Numbered from the stretch's first letter, positions 25,584-33,994 are shown. The stretch: 64,000 bases of DNA from Prochlorococcus sp. AG-347-J21 (GCA_003281455.1 QCBX01000007.1:34785-98784); one strand, 5' to 3'. A program made the numbers and translations. The notes: a model not told the origin generated them from the letters alone.

Positions 25584-26033
25584 TTATTGATTTTGAATTT
25601 CTTTAAGCACTCTAATAGCCTCTTTAATGTGTTCAGGACCATTCAATAAATCTCTAAAAATATGCCTAACTGTCCCTTTGCGATCAATAACGTAAGTTAC
25701 CCTACCATCCATAAAACCTAATACTTTAGGAACTTTAAAAGTTTTCCTAAGAGAGTCATTTGTGTCGCAAAGTAGTGGATATTGTAATTTATTTTTATTA
25801 GCAAATGCCAAATGACTTGAGGTACTTCCATTACTTACTCCCCAAACTTGCGCACCTAATACTTTAAATAAGTCATATTTATCTCTAAATCCGCAAACTT
25901 CTATAGTGCAACCAGGAGTATCATCTTTTGGATAAAAAAACAACACGAGGGGATTTTTTAATCCCTTATTTGATCTTTTAACTCCATTTTGATCCAGTAA
26001 AGAAAATTCTGGAATTTTATCTCCAATCTGCAC
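25584..26033 (-). CDS. bcp: Thiol peroxidase PrxQ/Bcp
   Basis: 149 residues with thioredoxin fold and the PrxQ signature FFYPKDDTPGCTIEVCGFRD. The peroxidatic Cys is in TPGCT and the resolving Cys is five residues on, the atypical two-Cys arrangement. It reduces H2O2 and organic peroxides with electrons from thioredoxin. FMDGRVTYVIDRKGTVRHIF is the usual C-terminal strand region. Normal length. Confidence 0.95.
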   Translation of the reverse strand: MQIGDKIPEFSLLDQNGVKRSNKGLKNPLVLFFYPKDDTPGCTIEVCGFRDKYDLFKVLGAQVWGVSNGSTSSHLAFANKNKLQYPLLCDTNDSLRKTFKVPKVLGFMDGRVTYVIDRKGTVRHIFRDLLNGPEHIKEAIRVLKEIQNQ

Positions 26034-26182
26034 AACAGTTCTTATAAAATTCCATATTAGAGGTTAATATGTTTTTTTTGTGGCCGTAAAGTTTATAACT
26101 GCTATTAAAGTCAGTTTTTTTGTTTTAAAAGATACTAAAAAATTATTGAAATAAACTAGGGTGAATTTATTAATTCAATAAT

Positions 26183-26317
26183 ATGGAATTAATAATTTAT
26201 ATTTCTTTATTTCTTATTCTTTTTTTGGGAGTTATTTTTAACTTAAAAATAACTAATTTTAAAAAAGTTAAAGAAATAAGAAACAAAGCTAAAGATTATT
26301 CAAAAAAGAATAATTAA
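26183..26317 (+). CDS. 44-aa single-helix membrane protein
   Basis: ATG at 26183: MELIIYISLFLILFLGVIFNL, then a Lys-rich cytoplasmic tail (KKVKEIRNKAKDYSKKNN). One N-terminal helix. No family recognised. Confidence 0.5.
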   Translation: MELIIYISLFLILFLGVIFNLKITNFKKVKEIRNKAKDYSKKNN

Positions 26318-26333
26318 ATATGTATTGCTAAGA

Positions 26334-26573
26334 TTAAAATTCAATTTTTTCATTTGGAGTAAATACTGAGCAATATTTTTTTACTAGGTCCTTTGGCTGA
26401 CTAGTGGAAGAATTCGTTAATTTTAATTTTAGCTTTTCTATAGACTTATTAGCATCAATCTCACCGAGTCGATATCTTGCACACGTATCCAATACTTTAA
26501 ACATTTTTGTGGTAACGGCTTCAGCTGGATAAATTAGAAAAAAAAGGTAAAAAACAACAAATAAGTACTTCAT
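26334..26573 (-). CDS. Small secreted protein, 79 aa
   Basis: An N-terminal signal peptide MKYLFVVFYLFFLIYPAEAV is followed by a mature part of about 60 residues with two cysteines (DTCARYRLGEIDANKS and VKKYCSVF) that could form a disulphide. It is likely periplasmic or thylakoid-lumenal. Family unknown. Confidence 0.6.
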   Translation of the reverse strand: MKYLFVVFYLFFLIYPAEAVTTKMFKVLDTCARYRLGEIDANKSIEKLKLKLTNSSTSQPKDLVKKYCSVFTPNEKIEF

Positions 26574-26728
26574 TTTTTTTAAATAATAAATATTTAGCGA
26601 ATAGTTTCAATAATTTAGAAAAAATTAAAATTTAATAGAATGATCTATTTTGTGTTGAATCTAGGATTTCTATATAATAATAATAAAAGAAATTAAGATA
26701 AAATAAGTGATAGTAATAAATAATTTCG

Positions 26729-26872
26729 GTGAAAATAAAAAAATTAATAGACAAACATAAAACTCTCATAAATTGGTACCAAAAAAAATTCAAATTGAGT
26801 GATTATCAATTACTTTGGTTAGTTTTCTTTAAAGGAGTATTAATAACAATAATATTTTTCAAAATTTTTTAA
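26729..26872 (+). CDS. 47-aa single-helix membrane protein, GTG start
   Basis: GTG at 26729 gives a basic region KIKKLIDKHKTLINWYQKKF, then LSDYQLLWLVFFKGVLITII ending in FFKIF. The positively charged N-terminus with one C-terminal helix suggests an N-in tail-anchored peptide. Unknown family. Confidence 0.4.
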   Translation: MKIKKLIDKHKTLINWYQKKFKLSDYQLLWLVFFKGVLITIIFFKIF

Positions 26873-26962
26873 TATTAAAAAAGCTGTTCCAAGAATGAAA
26901 TTTTCACATGATTTGACTATATTTAATAGTAGATTTCCTAATTAGTTAAATAGTTATCAGTT

Positions 26963-27229
26963 ATGAATATTTTTGGTGTAGGTTTGCCTGAAGTTACTGT
27001 AATACTTATCTTAGCTCTTTTAATTTTTGGTCCAAAAAAGCTTCCAGAATTAGGAAAACAGCTTGGTAAAACTTTGAAAAGTCTTAAAAAAGCGTCGAAT
27101 GAATTTCAAAATGAAATCGACCAAGTTATGAACGAAGAAGATAAAGATGAATCTCCAAAATCTATAGAGAGCAATCAATCCAATGAAATTAATCAAGAAA
27201 AAATAGATTCAGAAAACAGCAAAAAATAA
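26963..27229 (+). CDS. tatA: Twin-arginine translocase subunit TatA/E
   Basis: 88 residues: MNIFGVGLPEVTVILILALL is the single membrane helix, followed by IFGPKKLPELGKQLGKTLKS, the amphipathic helix with the FGPKKLPELG motif, and an acidic tail. TatA forms the pore for folded proteins carrying twin-arginine signals into the periplasm or thylakoid lumen. Confidence 0.95.
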   Translation: MNIFGVGLPEVTVILILALLIFGPKKLPELGKQLGKTLKSLKKASNEFQNEIDQVMNEEDKDESPKSIESNQSNEINQEKIDSENSKK

Positions 27230-27233
27230 TATC

Positions 27234-27626
27234 TTGGATAGGCCAATAACCCCCATAGACGAATTTGAACGAGCATTAGATAAAGCAGCTCTTACTAAAG
27301 AAGAATATGAATTGATAGACTACATCCGCTATACAAGTGTTTTTACACAACCTAGTCTTATAAAAGATTTAAAAAGGCCATCAAAACCTCCTCTTTTGTC
27401 AGTTCTATGTCAAATTTGCAGAAAAATTGGTTCGGAGATGCCAGATCATTTCAAAAAAGTAATTGAGTGGTCAATTGAAATAAGTGATCACAATACAAAA
27501 TGGGATGCTCATTTAATTTGCGCAGAAGCATTGAATATAGACAAAATCCCATTAAGTCCTATTCATGGAACAACTTTATTTGATGTTCTTGTTGTACATA
27601 AAGAATTATTTCTTGGATTTGATTAA
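27234..27626 (+). CDS. Conserved-looking soluble protein, 130 aa, TTG start
   Basis: It starts at TTG 27234, only four bases after tatA, so it is cotranscribed. There is no ATG before the coding pattern (PITPIDEFERALDKAALTKEEY). Residues about 60-100 (SVLCQICRKIGSEMPDHFKKVIEWS) carry two cysteines, and WDAHLICAEALN a third. Function unknown; coupling with tatA may hint at a Tat-related or periplasmic-cofactor role but this is only position. Confidence 0.65.
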   Translation: MDRPITPIDEFERALDKAALTKEEYELIDYIRYTSVFTQPSLIKDLKRPSKPPLLSVLCQICRKIGSEMPDHFKKVIEWSIEISDHNTKWDAHLICAEALNIDKIPLSPIHGTTLFDVLVVHKELFLGFD

Positions 27627-27627
27627 A

Positions 27628-27945
27628 TTATTCATCTAAAGGCACAGAATCAGTATCTATAACTTCCGAATCATCATACTTATTTATTTTATTTTCAATC
27701 CAGTTATTTATATAACTAACTAAAGGCAATGAACCTCTAAAAATAAAAATAGAGGTAGGCAAAGCGCTTAATAAACCGACTACAGGACTTTTAAAAAGTA
27801 ATCTTCCTGCTTTTATGTTAAATAAAATAATAAGCGCTGAGGGGACTATAACTTTAACTACTGTTTTGAGCGCCTCAAGCCAACCGACACGATATATCCA
27901 CCATATTAAAATTATGCCAACTATATAAAGGAATAAGTAAGTCAT
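27628..27945 (-). CDS. Membrane protein, 105 aa, unknown
   Basis: An N-terminal helix (LFLYIVGIILIWWIYRVG), a second hydrophobic stretch near residues 27-46, and a third near 57-77 are followed by an acidic tail (DDSEVIDTDSVPLDE). It converges with the preceding gene with one base between stops. Family not recognised. Confidence 0.55.
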   Translation of the reverse strand: MTYLFLYIVGIILIWWIYRVGWLEALKTVVKVIVPSALIILFNIKAGRLLFKSPVVGLLSALPTSIFIFRGSLPLVSYINNWIENKINKYDDSEVIDTDSVPLDE

Positions 27946-28036
27946 AAAAATAGTATAATAATTATCTATTTATCTTGTTCTTGATAAGAAAAAGATTTTA
28001 TAAATTTCTTTAACATCGATCAATCAAATTCTAGAA

Positions 28037-28252
28037 ATGAGTTTTTCTGAAATAAGAAAATTTTTAATTAAGATGCAATCTGATGAAGAATTAAAAAAGC
28101 AGGTTACCACATCCTCTACAGCAGATGATGTAGCCCTAATTGGTCAACGCTTAGGTTATGACTTTTCAGGAGATGATCTCTTAAGATTTAATGGACAAAA
28201 GGTTGATAAAGTTACCGTAAGAAAGGTAGATCATCCAGGAGAATACCACTAA
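28037..28252 (+). CDS. Nif11-type leader-like peptide, 71 aa
   Basis: MSFSEIRKFLIKMQSDEELKKQVTT and ADDVALIGQRLGYDFSGDDL match the Nif11 domain, whose members include RiPP precursor leaders and solo proteins. No Gly-Gly cleavage site or Cys/Ser/Thr-rich core follows; the last part (RFNGQKVDKVTVRKVDHPGEYH) is ordinary. No LanM, methyltransferase or peptidase-transporter is adjacent, so a toxin-precursor role is not supported and this looks like a solo Nif11 protein. Confidence 0.72.
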   Translation: MSFSEIRKFLIKMQSDEELKKQVTTSSTADDVALIGQRLGYDFSGDDLLRFNGQKVDKVTVRKVDHPGEYH

Positions 28253-28253
28253 A

Positions 28254-28739
28254 TTAAGACTTAACCCATATTGCAAGCCCTCCGCCCCTGCCTCGAGCAC
28301 ATAACCAATTATCTTTAGTGCTAATTCCTACAAGTGAGAAAAAGGGCATTTTTTTATCTTCTGGTTTTTTTAATTCCTTATTAAATATAGGAAAACTACT
28401 AATACTAATTTTCAATTCTTCAAAATAGAAAGCCAATAAAGGTCTAATCCCTTTTAATTCTGCGCTGCCTATAAAAGTAATATTTAATAATCCGAAATTA
28501 ATTGAATTTTTTATTTCATAATTTATTTGATCCTCTTTATTTTTACTTTTCAATTCGAGTCTTGCCGACAATACTTGAAGAATCGAACTGGGTATATTTT
28601 TGATTTCATCTGACTCCTTTCCCCATACATACTTAAACTTCCATATTCCCAACAATTCCTCATATACAATTCCGCTACCATTTTTTTGGGAATTTTTTTC
28701 CAATAGTTTTATCTCATTAATATCAGGAAAGTGTTTCAT
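28254..28739 (-). CDS. Cyanobacterial protein of possible PAP/fibrillin-like type, 161 aa
   Basis: 161 residues, soluble. GSGIVYEELLGIWKFKYVWG near the start and NWLCARGRGGGLAIWVKS at the end bracket a beta-rich middle. This arrangement recalls the lipocalin-like PAP/fibrillin proteins of plastids and cyanobacteria, in which a LLGxW start and an ARGRGGG end occur, but the link is a weak one. It converges on the Nif11 gene with one base between stops. Confidence 0.5.
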   Translation of the reverse strand: MKHFPDINEIKLLEKNSQKNGSGIVYEELLGIWKFKYVWGKESDEIKNIPSSILQVLSARLELKSKNKEDQINYEIKNSINFGLLNITFIGSAELKGIRPLLAFYFEELKISISSFPIFNKELKKPEDKKMPFFSLVGISTKDNWLCARGRGGGLAIWVKS

Positions 28740-28912
28740 AATAGATTCTAAACTAAGAATTAAATACTAAGATAACTTCATAAATAATGTTCTTAGTTAA
28801 AAAATCTCTCAAAAAAGATTTCTTTGTTTCAATATATTTCCAAAAAAAATATTTTTTGGCACACATAAGGAACAAGATCTCGTTATTATATTTACATAAA
28901 GTAACTAAATTA

Positions 28913-29023
28913 ATGGATTTCATCTCTAAAAGCCAAGGATACATACCCCTTAAAGCTGTTCCATACATATTTTTCCTTGCTGTTGTTCTAAGTATTACAA
29001 CTTCAACTAATACATTTGTCTAA
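28913..29023 (+). CDS. 36-aa single-helix membrane peptide
   Basis: ATG 28913 encodes MDFISKSQGYIPLKAVPYIF followed by FLAVVLSITTSTNTFV. A longer frame from 28787 exists, but its front part is a poorly coded Lys/Phe stretch overlapping another frame. The hydrophobic C-terminal half is a likely membrane helix. Function unknown; translation not certain. Confidence 0.4.
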   Translation: MDFISKSQGYIPLKAVPYIFFLAVVLSITTSTNTFV

Positions 29024-29062
29024 AACGCACTAGTTTTACGAGAGAAGTAAAGCAAATATTTA

Positions 29063-30592
29063 ATGGAAAAGTACGATGTAGTAATAATCGGTAGTGGAAT
29101 AGGAGGATTATGCTGTGGTTCAATCCTATCTTTATCAGGCAAAACAGTACTTATATGTGAAGCACATACCCAACCGGGAGGTGTTGCTCACAGTTTCAAA
29201 AGAAAAGGTTACACTTTCGAATCTGGTCCTTCATTGTGGAGTGGAATAGGTAAGTGGCCGACAACTAATCCCTTAGGGCAAATTCTTAAATTACTTGATG
29301 AAGAAGTTGAACTATTTCAATACAAAGGTTGGCAAGTAATTGTACCAGAAGGCAATTTTAATCTTGATGTGGGGGAAGAACCTTTTAAACAAACAATTAA
29401 AACTTTAAGAGGTGAGAAGTCTGTTAAAGAATGGGAATCATTTATTTCCGGAATAAAACCTCTTAGCCAAATAATAAATGAAATACCTTTACTCTCATTT
29501 TCTCCCGAATCAATAAATTTCTTAGATCTAATAAATTTAACCGCAAAATTTTTACCTAATATCAATCAAATACCAAAAATTAATAAAGGCTTTGGGAATT
29601 TAGTTAATAATCATCTAGAGGATCCTTTTCTCAGAAATTGGGTTGATTTATTGAGCTTTTTGATAAGTGGCATGTCAATGCATGATACAAATACAGCTGC
29701 GATGGCTACTTTATTTAACGAATGGTTTGAACCAAATTCATACCTTGAATACCCCAAGGGAGGTAGTGAATCTATCGTAAAAGCATTAATTAATGGATTT
29801 AAAAAAAATGGAGGAGAATTAATTCTTTCTTCGAGAGTAAAGACTATTAACTTCAAAAATAATTTAGCCACAGGTATAACTCTTAATAATGGTTCTAGTT
29901 ATAGTTGTGAATCTGTTGTCACGAATACTGATGTTTGGAATTTAAAAAAGTTAATTCCAAATGAAATTTCAAAAAAATGGAATACAAAAGTTTTGAACCC
30001 TAATAAATGTGATTCTTTCCTTCATATACATCTAGGTTTTGATGCTGATGGTCTTGAAAATTTGCCAATACATGCGATACATGTTGATGAGTGGGAAAAA
30101 GGTATAACCGCAGAAAGAAATATAGCTGTATTTTCAATCCCATCTGTTTTAGATAAAAATATGGCCCCTGAAGGGAAACATGTTCTTCATGGATATACTC
30201 CCGCAAATGAACCTTGGGAAATTTGGGAAAACCTTAATCCAAAGGAACTAGAATATAGAAATTTGAAAGAAGAAAGATGTTCAATATTCCTTAATGCAGT
30301 GCGAAAATTCATCCCTGATATAGATGAAAGGATTGATTTAAAGATGCTAGGAACCCCAATCACTCATAAAAAATTCACCAATACCTATTGCGGTAGTTAC
30401 GGCCCTGCATTATCTGCAGCAAAAGGTCTTTTCCCAGGCTGCAAAACTCCAGTGAAAAATTTATTTACTTGCGGTGCAAGTACATTTCCGGGTATTGGAA
30501 TTCCTGCTGTTTCAGCAAGTGGCGCTTACGCAGCTGAAAAAATTATTGGTAAAAAAGAATTTAAAACTCTTCTTAAGAAAATAAATTTATGA
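29063..30592 (+). CDS. CrtISO-like FAD-dependent carotenoid isomerase/desaturase
   Basis: 509 residues with the dinucleotide-binding motif VVIIGSGIGGLCCGSIL at the N-terminus, then CEAHTQPGGVAHSF, and the C-terminal flavin motif NLFTCGASTFPGIGIPAVSASGAYA. This layout is the phytoene desaturase/carotenoid cis-trans isomerase family (CrtI/CrtISO/CrtH). The isomerase converts poly-cis lycopene to all-trans, the usual role in cyanobacteria, but retinol saturase-like members look the same by eye. No other carotenoid gene is adjacent. Confidence 0.82.
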   Translation: MEKYDVVIIGSGIGGLCCGSILSLSGKTVLICEAHTQPGGVAHSFKRKGYTFESGPSLWSGIGKWPTTNPLGQILKLLDEEVELFQYKGWQVIVPEGNFNLDVGEEPFKQTIKTLRGEKSVKEWESFISGIKPLSQIINEIPLLSFSPESINFLDLINLTAKFLPNINQIPKINKGFGNLVNNHLEDPFLRNWVDLLSFLISGMSMHDTNTAAMATLFNEWFEPNSYLEYPKGGSESIVKALINGFKKNGGELILSSRVKTINFKNNLATGITLNNGSSYSCESVVTNTDVWNLKKLIPNEISKKWNTKVLNPNKCDSFLHIHLGFDADGLENLPIHAIHVDEWEKGITAERNIAVFSIPSVLDKNMAPEGKHVLHGYTPANEPWEIWENLNPKELEYRNLKEERCSIFLNAVRKFIPDIDERIDLKMLGTPITHKKFTNTYCGSYGPALSAAKGLFPGCKTPVKNLFTCGASTFPGIGIPAVSASGAYAAEKIIGKKEFKTLLKKINL

Positions 30593-30709
30593 ATCAAGTT
30601 ATTTTTTATAACTCTACAAATACTTAGTTAAGAAATAAGAATAAAGAAAGCAAAAGCTTTCAATAATGATAATCTTTATCTGAACATAAACTTAACTTAT
30701 AGCTCTTAT

Positions 30710-30913
30710 ATGTTTTTCTTATCAATTCCTCAAGCCTGGCATTTAGTTGGCACTTGGTCAGAACAACTTCCAAACGAGTCAAATCTTATAGGAATGGGCC
30801 AAACAGAATTAATGATGACTTTACATTCAATATTCGTTCCTCTCTTAGTTGTAATTTCATATTACCTATTTAATAGACTAAATAAAAACGAATCAAAGAA
30901 AATTAAAGGATGA
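30710..30913 (+). CDS. Small membrane protein, 67 aa
   Basis: 67 residues: FFLSIPQAWHLVGTWSEQLP, then MGQTELMMTLHSIFVPLLVV with a single C-terminal helix, and a Lys-rich end (RLNKNESKKIKG). Its start could also be the earlier ATG in the same frame, none of which is better. Unknown function. Confidence 0.5.
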   Translation: MFFLSIPQAWHLVGTWSEQLPNESNLIGMGQTELMMTLHSIFVPLLVVISYYLFNRLNKNESKKIKG

Positions 30914-30924
30914 TCATTTAAGGT

Positions 30925-31215
30925 TTATTTAGCTGAACTTCTTCTAACTACTTTTCTGCCTGTAGAAGTATCAACTCTGCTTGAATCTTTAGTTTGTGAA
31001 TTAGTTTCAACATTATCAACATCACTTTTATCCATTTCTGCGCAAACACCTACTACCATGGCAGCTTGCATTTGATCTGGTAAATCTCCAATAGTTAGTA
31101 AGGCCTTTAAAACCAATTGAAGACGAGTTTGCCGATCTATTTCAGGTCTTAGTTTTTTTACGGTATTCCAAAGTTCTTGGGTAACTTCTTTTAAAAGTTC
31201 TCGATCAACAGCCAA
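30925..31215 (-). CDS. TIGR03894-type protein, 96 aa
   Basis: MAVDRELLKEVTQELWNTVKKL, RPEIDRQTRLQLVLKALLTIG and LPDQMQAAMVVGVCAEMD match the conserved Prochlorococcus/Synechococcus family TIGR03894 as I remember it. The N-terminal two thirds is helical and the tail is Ser/Arg-rich and disordered. Role unknown. It overlaps nothing and has its own upstream gap. Confidence 0.7.
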   Translation of the reverse strand: MAVDRELLKEVTQELWNTVKKLRPEIDRQTRLQLVLKALLTIGDLPDQMQAAMVVGVCAEMDKSDVDNVETNSQTKDSSRVDTSTGRKVVRRSSAK

Positions 31216-31305
31216 ATTAAATCCTTCTTGTATTTCTACTAATCTAACAAAAAATTGGATCTCGTAAAATAATATTCAATAAAAAGATTGTTAGTTAATA
31301 TTTTT

Positions 31306-31512
31306 CTATCCGAATACAATTTGCATTTGTTGGTGCAATTCATTCTTCTCTTGCAAAAGTTTATCATTTTCAATCTTTTTTAGAATAAAAGTTCTATAAA
31401 ATTTTTTTTGAATCTTTATTGGAGTATTTTCAAACTTTACATTTTTGCTTATTAGAGAATTCCACTCTTTTGAATTAAAAGCGGCATAAGGAGAAGATGA
31501 AATCACTTTCAT
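31306..31512 (-). CDS. Hypothetical small protein, 68 aa
   Basis: 68 residues: MKVISSSPYAAFNSKEWNSL, then VKFENTPIKIQKKFYRTFIL and a coiled-coil end with EKNELHQQMQIVF. Soluble. Just upstream (31526-31549) there is an 8-bp inverted repeat that could be an operator. Family unknown. Confidence 0.5.
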   Translation of the reverse strand: MKVISSSPYAAFNSKEWNSLISKNVKFENTPIKIQKKFYRTFILKKIENDKLLQEKNELHQQMQIVFG

Positions 31513-31525
31513 GTCTTAACAATAC

Positions 31526-31549
31526 ATCTGTACCAATACTAGTACAGAT
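31526..31549. repeat. Perfect 8-bp inverted repeat upstream of a small gene
   Basis: ATCTGTAC and GTACAGAT are separated by 8 bases. The arms form a symmetric site centred about 25 bases upstream of the start of the gene ending at 31306. It is not followed by a T run, so a protein-binding operator is more likely than a terminator. It does not match the NtcA consensus spacing GTA-N8-TAC. Confidence 0.5.
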
Positions 31550-31555
31550 TTACTA

Positions 31556-31669
31556 TTATGCAACAACTGTGTCGACTTTTCTTAATTTTGAAGTGTCTTT
31601 TAGAATGGATTGATTTTTTTTATCTAATTTGCAGGAATTATAAGTTTGATAAATGAATAAAAGTATCAT
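31556..31669 (-). CDS. 37-aa peptide, unknown
   Basis: ATG at 31669 gives MILLFIYQTYNSCKLDKKNQ followed by SILKDTSKLRKVDTVVA. A short hydrophobic N-terminus precedes a charged helix. The coding status is uncertain: the evidence is coherent composition in a 299-base gap. Confidence 0.3.
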   Translation of the reverse strand: MILLFIYQTYNSCKLDKKNQSILKDTSKLRKVDTVVA

Positions 31670-31811
31670 TAGTAACTTATTGATCCCTTTTTTTAGTGTC
31701 TTAAGACTTTTCTTGCTAAAAACCTCTTAAAATAGTCAATTTGTTGAAATTAACATTGACAAGATATCTTTAGTAATCCTTCCTATAAAAAGAATAATGA
31801 ATTGATCAAAA

Positions 31812-32120
31812 ATGCTTATTAGTAATGCAAAAAGACTAAAAATCCAAGGAATAATTAAAAGAATTGCTCAAGATAAATCAATTACATTAGATGAAAGGAT
31901 ATATGTTGAGAAATTTGCACACCATAATTCGACAATTTCTCTTTGGCTGAAAAAAGCTAACAGCTTCAGAAGGAATGGTACAAAAAATGATGGGGGGATT
32001 GATAACCTCTTACAATCATTTGGGATAGATGGACTAGATAAAGAAAATCATTTCAACCCAAATGAAGATGATATATCGGATTGGTTTGGCGGTGCTCCTG
32101 GTTGGCTAAGGAGGAGCTAA
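31812..32120 (+). CDS. Conserved-looking protein, 102 aa, unknown
   Basis: 102 residues: KRLKIQGIIKRIAQDKSITL, DERIYVEKFAHHNSTISLWL and the C-terminal DISDWFGGAPGWLRRS, a pattern that looks conserved in marine cyanobacteria. A tandem of helices with two adjacent histidines at about residue 36. No known function. Soluble. Confidence 0.6.
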   Translation: MLISNAKRLKIQGIIKRIAQDKSITLDERIYVEKFAHHNSTISLWLKKANSFRRNGTKNDGGIDNLLQSFGIDGLDKENHFNPNEDDISDWFGGAPGWLRRS

Positions 32121-32393
32121 ATCCATTAATTATTCAATTTACCCAGGCTATCTTACACAAATATATACTCATAAAAGATATAAATACCCAAAAAACCCAT
32201 GGTATAAATTTAATCGGTACTAAATATTTTTTTGAAAAGGTTTTCATATTAATTTTTCTTTTAGATTATTTCTTCCTAACCGTTTTTGAGAATAGGTTTA
32301 ATTGCTCTATTTATAAATTAAACAATATTCGAAACCTCAAAAATATTAAATCACCTTAAGTAGATAAAGTTAATCATCCTTAATTATCACAAT

Positions 32394-32534
32394 CTAAGCA
32401 ACTTTATTTTCAATATTCCTTGAAAAATTTACTATTTTTGCCTCATCTTGGTCTGAATCATTCCAATATTTTATAAGTCTTTCTAATTCATCAATCCTCT
32501 TTTTAGCATTTGCAATTTTTTCAGTAGTTGTCAT
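32394..32534 (-). CDS. 46-aa coiled-coil small protein
   Basis: ATG at 32534: MTTTEKIANAKKRIDELERL, then IKYWNDSDQDEAKIVNFSRN and ENKVA. A single charged helix is predicted. Unknown function; composition is strongly protein-like and it fills a gene-free interval. Confidence 0.5.
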   Translation of the reverse strand: MTTTEKIANAKKRIDELERLIKYWNDSDQDEAKIVNFSRNIENKVA

Positions 32535-32688
32535 ATAAAATTTTTATCTATCCAATTAATGCATGAAAAAAAAATATTTCAATGAAAGTAACAATTTTTA
32601 GACTATAAAGATTAATTTTTGATTAAATACTCAATCCATTATAGCCATCGTGCGACTAAGTAATTATACTTAAGGAAAAACTAAATTT

Positions 32689-33198
32689 ATGAAGAAATTA
32701 AATTCTTTGATTTTGAATAGTACAGTTAACTTCTTAGACTTCATATACTCTGGTAGATCTTTACAAAGATTTTGGGTTTTAGAAGTTATAGCAAGATCAC
32801 CCTATTTTGCATTTCTTTCAGTTCTTCATTTTAAAGAATCCCTAGGAATTAAAAATGAGAAAACAATGATTTTAATGAAAGAACATTTTTATCAAGCTAT
32901 TAACGAAACTGAGCATCTTAAAGAAATGGAGAAAAGAGGAGGAGATAGGTTCTGGATTGATAGATTTTTTGCGAGACACCTTGTGCTTGTCTATTACTGG
33001 ATCATGGTTTTTTATTATTTCCTCTCTCCAGCTAATGCTTATGATGTCAACATAAAAATCGAAGAACATGCATTTGAAACTTATTCCAAATATTTAATAG
33101 ATAATCCAAATGATCAAAAAATAAAAGAAATTGCTCAAGATGAATTAAATCATGTCCAAGAACTTAACCAAGCTTTGTCAATGCTTACAACGGTTTAG
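32689..33198 (+). CDS. ptox: Plastoquinol terminal oxidase (PTOX, alternative oxidase family)
   Basis: 169 residues. All six di-iron ligands of the alternative oxidase family are visible: E32 in LEVIA, E73 and H76 in NETEH, E125 in IEEHAFETY, and E152 and H155 in DELNH. The enzyme oxidises plastoquinol and reduces oxygen to water in the thylakoid, relieving over-reduction at high light or low iron. No signal peptide; monotopic membrane binding is expected. Its last four bases overlap the convergent NdhF-like gene. Confidence 0.93.
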   Translation: MKKLNSLILNSTVNFLDFIYSGRSLQRFWVLEVIARSPYFAFLSVLHFKESLGIKNEKTMILMKEHFYQAINETEHLKEMEKRGGDRFWIDRFFARHLVLVYYWIMVFYYFLSPANAYDVNIKIEEHAFETYSKYLIDNPNDQKIKEIAQDELNHVQELNQALSMLTTV

Positions 33199-33629
33199 AT
33201 TAGTGCTGAGAAATCTATTAGCAATATTGAGAGCATTAGTGAAGAAGAAATTAATCCTAGGCTAATCATTAATGAGACATAACCTTTTTTTCTAGGCAAT
33301 TTATAAAAAGATATTCCAATAATTAATATCATTATTAATGAGAAAAAAATTATAATTTTTTCATTTACTAAATTGAGATGTATGACTAAATTTTTTTCTT
33401 CAAAAAATTTGAGAAATTCAGATAAAACTAATTCTTCTTCTATTTTCTTAAAATAGTTAAATGAGCTTATAAAAGCAGAACTCAATAAAGATAATGCAAC
33501 CAGTGCAGTAACTGGTTTTGTTAACCTGTTGAGTGTTCTGTTAAAACTTACTAATAAAATAAGAATAAATAAAGAGGTTACTAAAGGTATTAAAGGTATA
33601 AGAGTTGTTGAATTTATGAAATTTCCCAC
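33195..33629 (-). CDS. NdhF/NuoL N-terminal-like membrane protein, truncated
   Basis: 144 residues, about four hydrophobic segments. The start (STTLIPLIPLVTSLFILILL, then NRTLNRLTKPVTALVALS) resembles the first part of proton-pumping NDH-1 subunits NdhF/NuoL, which are over 600 residues. Only the N-terminal section is present, without the pump helices and lysines. It could be a degraded remnant or a small accessory membrane protein. The overlap with the PTOX gene end is four bases. Confidence 0.6.
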   Translation of the reverse strand: MGNFINSTTLIPLIPLVTSLFILILLVSFNRTLNRLTKPVTALVALSLLSSAFISSFNYFKKIEEELVLSEFLKFFEEKNLVIHLNLVNEKIIIFFSLIMILIIGISFYKLPRKKGYVSLMISLGLISSSLMLSILLIDFSALI

Positions 33630-33776
33630 GGAAATAATATGTATCTAACTTAAAATTTTATATTATTTCGACGCGTTATTTTGTTAAATAAGATTTTTTA
33701 AAATCTAAAATGTAATTAGTACCTATTGCGTTATGTGTAAATTGATACCAAAATTAAATTAGTATTGAAAAATAAA

Positions 33777-33878
33777 ATGTTAGCCATTTCTGAAATTATT
33801 ATTGCAAGTGCTATCTTCCTAGGACTTGTATATTGGGAAGTTAAATTCCTATATACCAAAACTACTGTAGCGAAATAA
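33777..33878 (+). CDS. 33-aa single-helix membrane peptide
   Basis: ATG at 33777: MLAISEIIIASAIFLGLVYW, then EVKFLYTKTTVAK. A hydrophobic N-terminal helix with a short basic tail. No family recognised. Confidence 0.45.
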   Translation: MLAISEIIIASAIFLGLVYWEVKFLYTKTTVAK

Positions 33879-33994
33879 ATTCAATCAAAACAGGAAAATT
33901 AAAAACGTAGAAAATTTAAATAAAATTTAAGAATTTAAGTTGACAAAAAAAGCTCTAAATATGAGAGAATAAACACAAATATTAAGTCCCACTA

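Noticed and set aside
28037..28252. Nif11 gene plus CPBP protease as a bacteriocin system
   Set aside because: The genes are more than 5 kb apart with unrelated genes between, no modifying enzyme or exporter is near, and the peptide lacks a typical core.
28753..28968. 71-codon minus-strand frame
   Set aside because: Antisense to the hydrophobic 36-residue frame and to its upstream A/T-rich run; composition looks random.
32081..32359. 92-codon plus-strand frame after the 102-residue gene
   Set aside because: It overlaps the end of the 102-residue gene in another frame and has an Ile/Phe/Asn-rich random-like composition; no start signal or family.
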